Source of the DNA: Owenia fusiformis
Lineage: Eukaryota; Annelida; Polychaeta; Sabellida; Oweniidae
NCBI GenBank assembly: GCA_903813345.2
Contig: CAIIXF020000005.1
Location: 25,175,375 to 25,239,374, forward strand
Direction: 5' to 3'
Length of the DNA stretch: 64,000 bases
Below the pieces are notes generated by a model that saw only the letters and a program-made list of their open reading frames with translations, had not been told where the DNA came from and did not search any database. This document shows positions 10,279 to 22,900 of the stretch, piece by piece. The position numbers were made by a program, and so were the translations under genes. Positions within the stretch are counted from its first letter, which is position 1. Each line of letters starts with the position of its first letter.

Positions 10279-11641
10279 TGTGACGACCTGGGGTAATAAT
10301 TAAACAATAACAATAAATGGGAACGGATTTAATTAAAACAAAATCAAAGGTCGTCAGTGGATGGGGGAAAATACAAAAATAGCAATTGGTAGCGTGATAA
10401 CAACAACAATAAATGGTAGTGTGGAACTGGGTAAAATAGAATGAAAAAGGTGAATTTAAACAAATGGCAGCGTGGAAGTTAAATGAATTGAGGTGTGTCT
10501 AAGATGAAGGTAATCTTGTGTGAACGGGGGTTAAAGTTGAATGGATATGAGGTGTACTGATAAACACAACTGTATAAAACTATATAGTAATAAATCAAGA
10601 AACAAATCAAGTAAGCTTTAACAGATCTATTTGAATAAAATAAACAAAGTTCAAAATACAATTACGTTATACTAAGCACAAATACAATATGATAAAAGTT
10701 AAAAGTCAGGCACTAGATTAATTAAAAGTGGCTTACCCATTGTTCGTCTACATGTGTCCTTGTTGAAGCCATAGTATAGAATATCCAAAAGTAAAGCGAT
10801 CCAAAGTGTTGTCCAAAAGTAAAATACTGTTAAGATTTCCAAGTTAAATACTGTTAAAATTTCAAAGTATAAGTTAGAATAAAAGTTCAGATGATTCAAA
10901 ATGACAGAGTCCAAAAGGTTGCAGTTGATGTTGGCTGTTCCAGGTCTTGACGAAAAGTGTAATGGCTTCAACAAAATCAGACAGATATACCACTTTTTAC
11001 CAATCTAGTGTGGTACCTGGCCCTGGGACCAGACACCAAACAAAGAGATGATTCTTCTAACTAAGGATTATCTAAGAATCATCCCTTTGATCCTGGGGGA
11101 TAATCTAAATCTAATGACTACTAGGGTACTACACTCCAGACTAAGACTAATCGCCTATTCAAAGTTTTGAATAGGGCCAAATTTAAAGTAATAAAAGTGC
11201 GTGCGCACCTGCACTGAGTGTGCCACTATGATAATACAGGGGTTGTAATCCCAAACTAAATTCAGGAAATGGTTAAACGAAATTACTAAATAAAACAAAT
11301 ACAAATTGACTTAAAAAAGTACATTCTTATCGGCAACATATTGCCATACAAAATACAAATGATACAATAATACAAAATATTGATTTAATAAGTGAAATAT
11401 TGTAAAGGCCATAACGAAAATACTGGAAAAGTAAAATACTTGATTCCGCCATTTTCAATATGGCCGTATAAACAAAACACGAAGGAAAATATGAAAGTTA
11501 CTGGAATTTCTCAAAATACAAGGTAAATATATACACTAGACTAACTCTAACTAATATAATATACAATCGGAAGGGATAATCTGACGCCCGGCGATCGGAA
11601 AAGATCGAGGGTTTACCACCTTTTGATCGCCGGTCGTCACA
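10279..11641 (-). repeat. 5' LTR of the gypsy element
   Basis: 1363 bp, the same length and, as far as I could read, the same sequence as 705-2067. It should carry the element's promoter. Confidence 0.96.
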
Positions 11642-13678
11642 TCAAATACAAAAAGTAAGAAAAGAATAGCAGGATTTACAAATGAGGTAAATAAGTTGCA
11701 ACATTTTGATAATAATGATAAAGCAATTAATCACATTTAATAATAAAAAATACACGTATGTTCCACTTTACTTACACAGATTTAACAGTACTGTAGTTTG
11801 TAACAGTATTTCTGCAATATTTAACAGTGACTTTTTCATGAGGATGATACATGTAATTAGTATTGGTGCGTCTTACCACCTATTTGCCAGTGTAAAAGAC
11901 CAGAATAAGGAGATTGAAAAACTAGATTCATTGTGCTTTACCAAATGGATTACCAAATGGAACAATACATAGCTTGCATGCTGAATACGATCAATATACA
12001 TGTTTATATAAAAATTACTATTTGATATAATATTACTATTTTAAATTGCTGAGTTTGCCATTGCAAATTAGATTGCAAAATTGAAATCAGAAGTTATGCA
12101 CCATAGTGTTTCATCACGTCTCTGATTCACCCATAATTCATTACCCTATTTGTGTAAGTTAATATGCTGGGGAACAAAGGCTTGATGCTAGACTAGTTTC
12201 TAGATTTGCTAAGAAGAACGCTTATGCCAATCTTCTATATTAAAAGTAAACATAATGTCAATTTAGTAAGTTTATATCATCATCAATATCATCATTTTAT
12301 ACAAAGTGACAAAATTCAACAATCTTTCCTTTTCTCTCTCTCTCCTTCTACAGTAAACAACATTAATAACCTGTAAAATAATATGTGAAAATAAAGATTT
12401 AATAAAAAAAGTTCAAGTTTATATATGTACCAAACATATGCTTATCAGATTATGGGAATGGTATAGGCCTAACAGACAGGTTTCATGATGTTTTCTGAAA
12501 TAAAGCATTAACATGTCACCACATGAAAGTGTACAACTGTTACAGATTCTGACTTCTTTGACATAAAAATCCTCTAAGGTAGTAAGATGACCAATCCACA
12601 CAAATTAGGGATGAATTATATTTGACATGCATATAATGTGCATGTTAATTGCAAAATCACAATACAATGCATGTTTTCAGTTATTATGCAATAAAGAAAA
12701 TCCTATGCTGACTAATTGCTTGTCTTTGTTGCCGTGTTCTTGCATCATTTGTTAATCTATGAATGCTGCATTACAATATCATATAATAATTATATTGTTA
12801 GAGTGACTCCAAATGAAAAGCTTTGCAAGCGTCTTGTTTAATATCATACAAACAAATCACTTATCAGGCCCATAGGCCAGCTTCACATTTTGAAAAATTC
12901 CAGGGGGGTTCACTTTTGACAATTAAAGTGGCCAAAGAACACTTAAAAAATGCTCAGAATGATGAAAAACTGCACGATTTTGAAAGAATTTTTGGCCAGG
13001 GGGGGGGGGGGGGGGGCGGGGGGTTCTGCTTATGATGCAACATTCCATTATTGGTTATTGAACTTTCTGAAAGGTGTATGTGTATTTTTTTCATGTAACT
13101 ACACTACACTGCTGTACTTCTTTCATGGAACTACTTTTTACAACTGTATATATCATTTAATTTTACAAAAAATCTCATGTATAAATTCCTTTGATGTATC
13201 TTTTTGATGCACTCTCTCATGTAACTATACTACATAGGTGTTGTAACTATACTACTCATATCTAACATGTCGATATACTACACACCAAATCATATCAAAT
13301 GTAAATCCTTTTACTATTCATATGTAAGTTTCTTTGATATAGGTTTCATTCAGCTGTAATAACATTTGCAGTTAATTATTGCTGAATTTCATATTTTCCG
13401 AGAAAAAGTTATGATATCCCGTGCTCTAATTCTAATATATAGATTATAAACATACACGTAATATCATCACTTCCATTCTCAGAGACTAATATGCAACTAA
13501 CCAATCAGAACATGGTCAGATGTCATTTAGGTCTTGCATCTTATTTTCTACAATCTCAGCTGAATAAAATATTTTCTTTTATGTTTTTCTCTACAATTTT
13601 AAATTTCACTCTTCAGGCCTGTTTGCTTAATTCCTTGCACATTTCACTAAAATCTGAAATGTGATTCCTTGGTCTTCA
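11642..13678. other. Non-coding region 3' of the MIEAP-like gene
   Basis: No supportable gene. It contains a run of about 25 G broken by one C near 12998-13022, next to a short dispersed repeat (12944-13000) that recurs near 58806-58880. Short ORFs here have no recognisable family features. Confidence 0.5.
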
Positions 13679-13963
13679 TCATGTAATCACGACACCTTTG
13701 TAAACACACTGTCCATCTTGCCCTTCTCGTAACGAGGGCCACAAGAAACCTTGTATTGCGGTAGATTCTGGGTTGGATGAGTGAAAACGTGTATGTAGAT
13801 CCGGATTGAACATAGAAGCATCATAGTCTATTACAAAATGTGGAATTTGGACTGATAATGCCCAGGAGAGTTTCACACATTCTTCCACATAGTCGCGTAG
13901 TTCAAAACAGGACTTGAGGCTCGGGTAGTCATATAACGTTGCGTAGACTTGTGAACATACTTC
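13679..13963 (-). CDS. SPATA18-like: MIEAP-like terminal coding exon
   Basis: 94 residues plus a TGA stop. It starts after a TTCCAG acceptor in phase 0. It holds the most conserved part of the family: [36 protein letters not shown], an HTRFHSS segment and the FLWPSL...CVYKGVVIT tail. Intronic read-through upstream gives the longer apparent ORF to 14110, which is not coding. Confidence 0.88.
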   Translation of the reverse strand, partial: EVCSQVYATLYDYPSLKSCFELRDYVEECVKLSWALSVQIPHFVIDYDASMFNPDLHTRFHSSNPESTAIQGFLWPSLREGQDGQCVYKGVVIT

Positions 13964-16900
13964 CTGGAATGATAAGTGAACATTTATAATGCAACATGCA
14001 AATGTAATAGCACAATCTGCATTGTACAAAACAACCATCAAAGTAAATATCAAACAAGGTATTAACATGCAAAATGTCACCACCTGCCACTTGTTACAGA
14101 TGCCTACCATCGAACACCAACCATCAACTGCCGAACACCATCCAGAAATATGTCACCACTTCAGTACATTATAGGGCAAAAAATATGAGTCACATTTATG
14201 TTTCCTTTAATAAAGATAGTAATGGTCTGTTCACTTGACTAATACCAAGATCCTTGTAAAGATTATTTTTTAATTTTCATCAAGTTATTGGCTGATTAAT
14301 GCTGTCAGTAACATGTAACATCTGTAACAACCAATACCATTAACTTATACTTTTTGCAAATGAATAAAACTTACATACATTAATAAAAAATAACACCAGA
14401 TATAAAACACTTTAAAAGGATCCATACCTCTACATTATTCTTAAAATCAAATCTGTCGACTGTCTTTCTAAGATAAACACTAATAGTGTCTTCTACATCT
14501 TTGACAATAGGGTCAGGAGATGAGGGACTGTTCTCATTTGGTAGGTACAGGGTCTGTCTGACTGTCTGTCTCATTTCATCCAATGTGGCTTGAACAGATC
14601 TGAATGAGAGCTGAAACAGATGAACTGCATATACACATTGATAATCCAACACTTTCGATTCATATCACACATGCAAAATCGTAGATCTCATGACACTATG
14701 AGTTTATTTGGTGGTAGCATAGTATGATCAGCTCATTGCAGAGACTAAAATATATTTATTTATTTACTCATTTTTAAAATTCTTGTTTTTCAGTCACATC
14801 TAGATCTTCATCAAATTAATCATAAGGATCCATGCCATAATCTGTATAATGCCGTAACATTTTGATGAGATCATGATTACGGACATGTGTGCAGAAGGTT
14901 ATGACTATACGAACGATGAAGATTATAAAACCTACCACGACAACAGAGAACAAGAGCTTTGCTTTCAGGTCATCATAGTCTGCAATGTCTGGCAGACTGT
15001 CAAGAGCATCTAATGCATCTACCCTGGTGCCTGAGTGTAGGTTACCATAGCGACGTATCAACTGAGTTGGTCTGTTTTCTCCAAGATTGAGATCTTCAAA
15101 TTTTGTTCCTTTCTCGAGTTGTTTGATGGCTTGTTCAGACAATCTGGAATAAATTAAAACAAATATTTCATTTTGAAGAAGATATGTACAAATATTGATG
15201 GGGTAATTGTACCTTTACTCATATTTCATTGAAATGTCAAAATTACTTGGCAACCTTTTATTCCATATTAGCAATATCCACAATCAAAACCAGAACAACA
15301 GCAACGCCAAAGCGTAGCGAATCCCATCGAACAGAAATGGCTGGCATTTTTACAAACGAAATATATAGCAAATATCATAAAAACACACCAGAAAGGCCAC
15401 CATTTTCAAAATGGTTGCTCACTAGCCAAGTTGTCATCAGAAGAAATAATATGCTTTTAAGTAGCCACCTATAAAATTTTTGAAAAATCGCACACATGTA
15501 CTTGTAAAATAACACACATAAAAATGGTGGCCATTTTTCAAAATGGGCGACTACTCCCCAAGGTTTTATTAGACAATGTGCCATGCTTAGAGTATTCACA
15601 TATCAAATATGAACAAAATCGCTCCACTACTTTTCGAGTTATAGTAAAAAATGTCAAAATGGTGGCCATTTTTCAAAATGGCCGCCTACTACCTAAAGTG
15701 TCAATGGACAGTGTGCCATGCTTTTAGTATTCACATACAAAATATAAACAAAATCGCTCCACTACTTTTCGAGTTATAGTAAAATACGTTAAAAAGGCGG
15801 CCATTTTTCAAAATGGCCACCATTTTGAAATGAGCGGCCATTTTAAAAATTGGCTTTCGAGCAGAACTTCTACCCCTATAGGGTATATGTGTACAAAATA
15901 TGAACAAAATCGGGCCAACGGTATTTGAGTTATTACCCGGACGGACGGACGGACGTACATACGGACGGACGGACATACGTACGGACGGATGGACGGAGGC
16001 GTTCCCTATATCCCTCCGAACTTCGTTTGATGGGATAATAATTATATTTCTATCAAGTAAATATTTCTTATATTTCACGATAACATGCATTCCACATTCA
16101 ATTTCATTGCATTCAATACAGGGTCAATATGTTATGAGAGTAATATTCAGAATACATATTCTGATTTAATTTAGCCTAGATGAAACAGTTAAAACATGTA
16201 ACTAAAAATGTAGCCATATAAACATTTAAGCTCTTGCAATAGCCTCTTTTGTAGAGTCACTTAATTTTTTCATACTCAGGGTATAACACATGTACTTGTT
16301 ACTTATAAGTACTTGTTACTTTCAAGTGCTCAAAAACTAAAATATCTGAGATGAGGCAATGTGGTGAGATGAGGCAATGTGGTGAGGTGAGGCAATGTGG
16401 TGAGGTGAGGCAATGTGGTGAGGTGAGGCAATGTGGTGAGGTGATGTGGAATTCAAATGAGTGACAGCATCAATTGTTATTGGATTTGTTGAATCCCAAA
16501 AGTCCGAACTGATTGACTGATTGACTGACTGGCTGACACTGTTATCTGTACTGGAATTCCTAAAACTGTATCATATGGGATCAAAATATCAATATTTGTC
16601 AAAAGATATGATCAATTTTCTTCCATCCTTCATCCTTTAACACATTTTAACCAAATGTTTCCAAATATTCAATCCCTGGGAATAGAAAATCATCATTTCT
16701 ATCCCAAATGATCATTTACCTCATCCCCAAAATGTTATAAATATATAATGTTTTTGGCACATTCCCTTACCTATCAGCTAAACTTTTCTCCTTAGCTTGT
16801 AGTCTATTGATGGTCTCCCTGGCCTTGTTTAGTTCTGCTTTGAGGGTCTTCACCTCACTCCTCAGCTCTGCCATTTCCTTACTCTCTGTCCCCGGGGGTA

Positions 16901-19900
16901 TGGGTGCAGAGAGGGGGACACTTCCATTAGATGCCCCGTTCACAGGAATGCCTTTCAGACTAGGTGGTTTTATAACTCGGTCACTTTCAGGTCTCTGGGC
17001 CTTTGGGGAACCTGGAAAAATGTGAGGTGAACATTTATTTAATTTTCCTGTATATGATGTGAAAGTGTTTATACGTATATATAACAAAGAAGTCATAATT
17101 ATGAAAATATTTACTATTCATACCAACAACTAAAAATATCCTCTATGTCTTTGCTTATATTTCAAATATTCACACATCATTTCAGGGAAATTATTGGTTT
17201 TAACGTTTATGTATTCATTTTTCTTTTTCAGACATTGCTGCATTTGAACATCTTTATACTTTCCTAAATGACAGATACTATGAAGCTTATTGGTATATTA
17301 TATGAGATATGGTAAAGCACACATTGACTCAAAATATTATTTCCACTATGACAGATTTAATCTTGAATATGAAACATAATGCATCATTATCATTTCCTCC
17401 CATCATATTCAGCAATAAATTAAATGTTTTAATTTGTTTTTTTACTTTTTCATAAGCATCTCATTTGTTTCCAACTATTTCCTGAACATCACATCCTGAG
17501 TAATATATCCCGAGTATCATATCATGAGTAGTATCTCATACTTGAGTGGGTTTGGGGTATATATCACCCGGGAATATATATCGTATCTGAGGAGCGGGCA
17601 GGATATATTGTATATGTCCCGCTCCAGGCCAAATGCGGGCAGATATAATATATCCATCCCGCTCCCGGGAATTTTTCAAAAGTTTAAAAAAGTTTAAATA
17701 TCAAAAGTTTTAATTTTTTAATTTTAAAATTTAAATTTGTTAAGTTTAAATGTTACAATTTCATTGTATTGAACAAAAAGAATAGTACGAAAATGTTAAA
17801 TATAAATATCTTGTCATTTGAAAAAGGTGGAAAAGGTTATATCTACCCTAAACCCACTCAAGTATGAGATACACCAGTTATGCACGGTCGGTTTGGATAC
17901 ATGGAATATCCCTTGGGATATACAATACATCTTCCCTCGGTCCCTTCGGTCCCTCGGGAAGATATATTGTATATCCCTCGGGATATTCCCTGTATCCAAA
18001 ACCTCCCAGTGCATAACCCCTATATATATTATGAGTTCTAAATCTTGAACACCATCTGAATACTATTTCCTGAACATCATATCCTGAGTACAATTTCCCG
18101 AGCACCTTTTCCCGAGTAATATATCCTGAGCACCATATCCTGAGTGCTATATCCCGAGTAACATATCCTGAGTATCATATCATGAGTACTATATCCTGAG
18201 TTCTAAATCTTGAACACCATTTGAATACTTTTTTCTGAAGATCATATCCTGAGTACAATTTCCTGAGCATCTTATCCCGAGTAATATATCCTGAGCATCA
18301 TATCCCGAGTAATATATCCTGAATATCATATGAGTGCTGTATTCTGAGTTCTAAATCTTCAACATCATAAGCTGAGTACTATTTCCTGAGCACCACATCC
18401 CGAGTAATATATCCTGAGTATCATATCATGAGTATAATATACCAAGTTCGAAATCTTGAACATCATATCCTGAGAACTATTTCCTGAGTACCATATCCTA
18501 GGTACAATATACTGAGTAGCTTATCCTGAGTACTATATCCTGAGTATTATATCCTGAGTATCATATCCTGAGTACTATGGTCTGAGTACTGTATCCCAAG
18601 TATTATATCCTACCCTTTGCATTCGTTCGACTTCGCTTTGTCTTTACTCTTTCAGTTTACAATAAATCTCTGAACTCACCAAGCCATTCAGAGTTCATTG
18701 TCGAAATATAGATGACTTTCTGTATATAGTAATTTCCTCTGACATCATCGCATAGTTAATGAGAATGCATTTAGCATTTGTTCCTTCGAGCTTGCTGATT
18801 GGTTGACAAAAGATTAGCCGTTAGGTTTGAAATGATTTATGACACAGGCTGTCACAGGCATAAGCCATTGGGGTGGGGCTACTAAACTGTGGGGCTACTA
18901 AAATGTCTATACTAGGCAGAGGGTAGTTTATAACTAGATTCTGCGTTCAGGGTCATTATATCCTGAAATTGACTCAACTATTTTATTTCTCTATAACTAA
19001 AAGTACCCTCTGACATAAACTTAATATATTCTCTTGACAGCTCATTTTTCTTCAACAGACATAGATAAGCTGGAACTGGGTAACGAGAACACATTTCCTG
19101 GTGTTTCACCATAGTAACATGGATTTCAAATATGGTTCTTTTTATCATGGGCTTTCACTTATCTAGTTGAAAGCCCATGTTTTTATTCATCCTATGATGC
19201 TTTTTCTAGAGTAACAAAAATTCAGAATTCTTACTTATTTTTTCAACTCATATCAGAGTATACGGATGTCTCAGAGTATACTGATGTCTTATCTTTCTCA
19301 CAAGTATATTCATAGAATGTATTAACTGATTTTATGACATTAAAAACAAACTACTCGAGAACACCTTATACACTGTACTGGAAAATAAAGATTGAATTAA
19401 TTCTATTTACCTATCAATAAAATGTAACAAGGCATAATCATGCAAAATGTCACCACCTGCCATTTGTTATGGATGTCAAACACCAACCGCCATTTATAAC
19501 AATATGTCACCACTTCTGATGGTGACATAAAAAAGGCAAAATACATTCAGTACTTGTGTGAAATACAAAATGTTCTGACTATTCCAATTATTCACATGAA
19601 TATTAATAATCTGTCCATAATCATAGTAACCATTTTCCTGCTGAATATTGCCTCAGATAATTCCTTAATTATGAGTAACATACAAGATATATTATATGTA
19701 ATCACATCTCAAACTATTGCTATTAATGGAAACAACAATACTCTAAATTATAACAAAACTATAAAACATAAAAATGTATTAGTTCGTGAAATGCTTAAAG
19801 CATAAATACAAATGTGTACAGTATACTATTTTTTTATGTATACAACAAAAAAAAGATGATTTCACTTCTTACCAAAACATTGCCATAGTGCCTCTCCCAT

Positions 19901-22900
19901 GCTGTAGTGTATACAGGTATGTCAGAATCACAGGTAGGAAGTGACTACCTGGGAACTGTCAAGCACTGCAGGTAACACATTCTCACCTGAAGGCAAACTC
20001 GCATTGCTTTTTGCTGCTTGTAAAATAGATTCTGACAGATGGAAAATTGAACTAAATATAGCCAAAATGATACCTGGGAATTGATGAAATCTGGTTCTAC
20101 TTATAACAAAATAATATCAAAATGTTTATCGTATTCTAATTAAAATGATGCTGAAGCAACTTAAAAATACACTTTTAGAAAGATTCCTAAATGAAAATGA
20201 ATCCCAATTTTATAGATATGACATTGTCGTAGCCAGGGGGGGGGGGTGTGATGGGTGCGAACGCATCCCCCCATAACTAATAAAAATAAAATCATTGTAT
20301 TAGAAAGAGGTTACATCAATTTTTGTAAAATTTAAAATAAATCCTAAAAAAGGAATTTCTTGGCATGCTCATGCTACCATCTGAACCCTGACTGAAATCT
20401 GAAAATTTTCTTGGCAATCGCACCCCCCTGACTGAAAGCTGGCTACGCCCATGTATGATTCTAGATTTACCATCCTCTATACGTTCAGTCATGAGAATAA
20501 AATGTCAAAACTAAAAATTGTACAATATCAATGTTCATGAAGATATGGGCATTCATGAAACCCATGATAAAGATTATGACTTCGCTAACATTCTAAGTTT
20601 TAGATTCCATGGTAACCATGTAGTTTTTACCTGTAGGTCAGGTAGGAAGCAATATTTAGGAATTTGATGTGGAGGTAGTCTATTATTCAGAAACAAAAAT
20701 AAACTGTACCTGTATATTTCAAGAGAGATAATGTAGGCTATACCAAGGAACATTAGTTACATCCAGATCAATTAGAATCTAGTAGCTAGATACTGTACTG
20801 ATTCTAAAACAGTTTAGAAGTTAATGGTTTAATGCATGCATCATGAATTGTAAAAAAATTCTAAAAACAAGATGGTCTACATGTATAAGAATCTGACAGT
20901 AATTGATATATATTTTATCAATACTTCTGAGCTTTATTCATCCTCTTAAAAGTTTGCATTTAGTCGAAAAGTTGAAAAATTAGTAACACATACTTTGACA
21001 TTTTATGTCATGATTTTTTTGAAAAATATTTAAAACAACATGCGAAACCAGTGTCATAAAATAATTCAATAATGAATCCTCATGATGTGCAGAAAATATA
21101 TTGTGTCTACTTTAGCATGTACTCACCTTGCGCCTCATGAAATATAGACTTTCTCAGGCACTATATTTTTTGTATTCTACTTGAATCATTGAATAACTTA
21201 CAACATTGTCTGGATTTTTTTTATGTTTTTACAACTGGGGCTTATATACACAATATACTATTTGGCAACATCCGCATGAACAATTACATTTAAGATGAAA
21301 TCTTCTACAGTAGAGACTTCTATTAAAAATATGCAATTGACAAAATAATGAATTTGCAATTTCTCAAGTTTAATCGCAAGTTTTATTAAAATGACAAGAT
21401 ATGCTAGTGTTTTTCTTATGTTAACAGTCATGTATGTTACATTTGATCCAGTGTATGTCTAATATAGCATTGGTCTTAACATCGACACGCTTCTCACCCA
21501 ATGGTGCCACACATGTTCCTCTTCCAATTGGTGGTGAGTTATTACACACTCTAACTCTGGACTTCCATCCTCCTCCACATTTCACTGAACATTCTGTGAA
21601 TCCACTGAATGCTCCCCATCCTCCATTTGTTGTTATTTTGTCCTGTATCCAATTTGTATAATGTGATATCTTTGTGTATACACCTGAATGTTTTCCACAT
21701 GTTGAAGGACCCCAACTCACAATTCCGTACTGAACCCATTTTCCTGGTACCCATTTGCCATTTTCTATTTTAGTAGGTAGTTTACACATATATGGTGCAC
21801 CTGAATCCCCATGACACGAATCTCTGTAATTGAATTAATAAGTGCATTCTCCTCATTTTTGTCAGGTCAAAAATTGCATATAATTTATTTAAAACCACAC
21901 ATGGAAAATGGTTAAGATCCTTCGAAAAAATTAATTGTTGATATGTATGGTATGCAGTTGTATTGAAAGAAAATGTACCTTCCTAACTTGTGTGCACAAA
22001 ACATTGTGTCAGCATTAACCAATCCAAGTTCATGTGTAGGAAGATCACACTTTTGCTTCTTTATTAGAATCTCCAACAAAACATCTGGAAATGTACCCTT
22101 TTCGGTGCGTCCCCACCCAGTTGCGTGACAGAGCAAGTCATCAATATTTTCCTGATTTGCCTTAGGCAGAATTACAGGAGCGATATATTCATTTATGGAA
22201 ATGGTTTATCTAATACCAGAATTGCTATGTCGTTGTTATAATGAGCATCAAAAAAATTCTCATGGACAATTATGTTTTTGCTTTTAACTGTTCGCTTCTG
22301 TCCAGTCTTTCTTTCATTTTTCTTGAAAGAAAAAATTGTGTCTTCCAGCTAGGATCTCAATGCTCTCTAATTTCACATGTTTATCGGGAGAAAGCAGGAC
22401 ACAATGTGCAGCAGTCAACACATGCCTGGGACTTATAATTGACCCACCACACCTTTGTGGCCCAATAGAAACCATCCATCTCCAATCAAATGGTTGTACC
22501 TTTCTCCCATAGATCACTTTTCTCTTGAGCCTTGATTTTTGTTTTGTCCCACGTACTCCAGCATATTGGCATTTTTTGCTGATGCATGGTTGTATGTCGT
22601 AGGAGTGGTCAATGCATGTTTTCCCACTCAAACATTGTTGTATTCTTGCCTTTATATCGCAAAGCGTAGTGTTCAGGCACGGACTAAATGGACCATAAGA
22701 ACCTAATTATGAAAAGTAAATATAAATATAATTTTAAAATACACTTCAATAGAGTATTTATATAATGCATTTAACTGGAAAACAATTGTAAAATGAAGAG
22801 AAAGAAGTAAATGTCAAGATACCCATCAGAGCCTTATCTTGCTCACAAGGGCCTTTGCACTTAATGACATTACTAGAAACACATTCACATTCATCGCAAC

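Larger units (their letters stand above)
705..11641 (-). mobile_element. Ty3/gypsy LTR retrotransposon, looks whole
   Basis: A 10.9-kb element on the minus strand. Order in its own orientation: 5' LTR (10279-11641), primer-binding site, gag, pol (protease, reverse transcriptase, RNase H, integrase), an extra ORF, polypurine tract, 3' LTR (705-2067). The LTRs begin TGTGACGACC and end with its complement. I saw no difference between the two LTRs when reading them side by side, so the insertion looks very recent. Gag, pol and ORF3 are all open over their full lengths and no breaks were noticed. The RT-RNaseH-integrase order and a GPY/F-like tail in the integrase place it in Metaviridae (Ty3/gypsy). 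The flanking 4-6 bp (AATAA and TCAAA) do not form a clear target-site duplication. Confidence 0.96.
17481..18612. repeat. ATCCTGAGTA minisatellite, interrupted by two hairpin elements
   Basis: Degenerate tandem units of about 18-21 bp built on ATATCCTGAGTACTAT occupy 17481-17530 and 18030-18612. The stretch between is filled by a 342-bp MITE and a 140-bp palindrome, which appear to have inserted into the array. Confidence 0.85.

Noticed and set aside
14816-14935. Apparent membrane segment at the end of a MIEAP-like exon ORF
   Set aside because: It follows a good GTAGGT donor and the family continues with LSFRSV in the next exon, so it is intron read-through.
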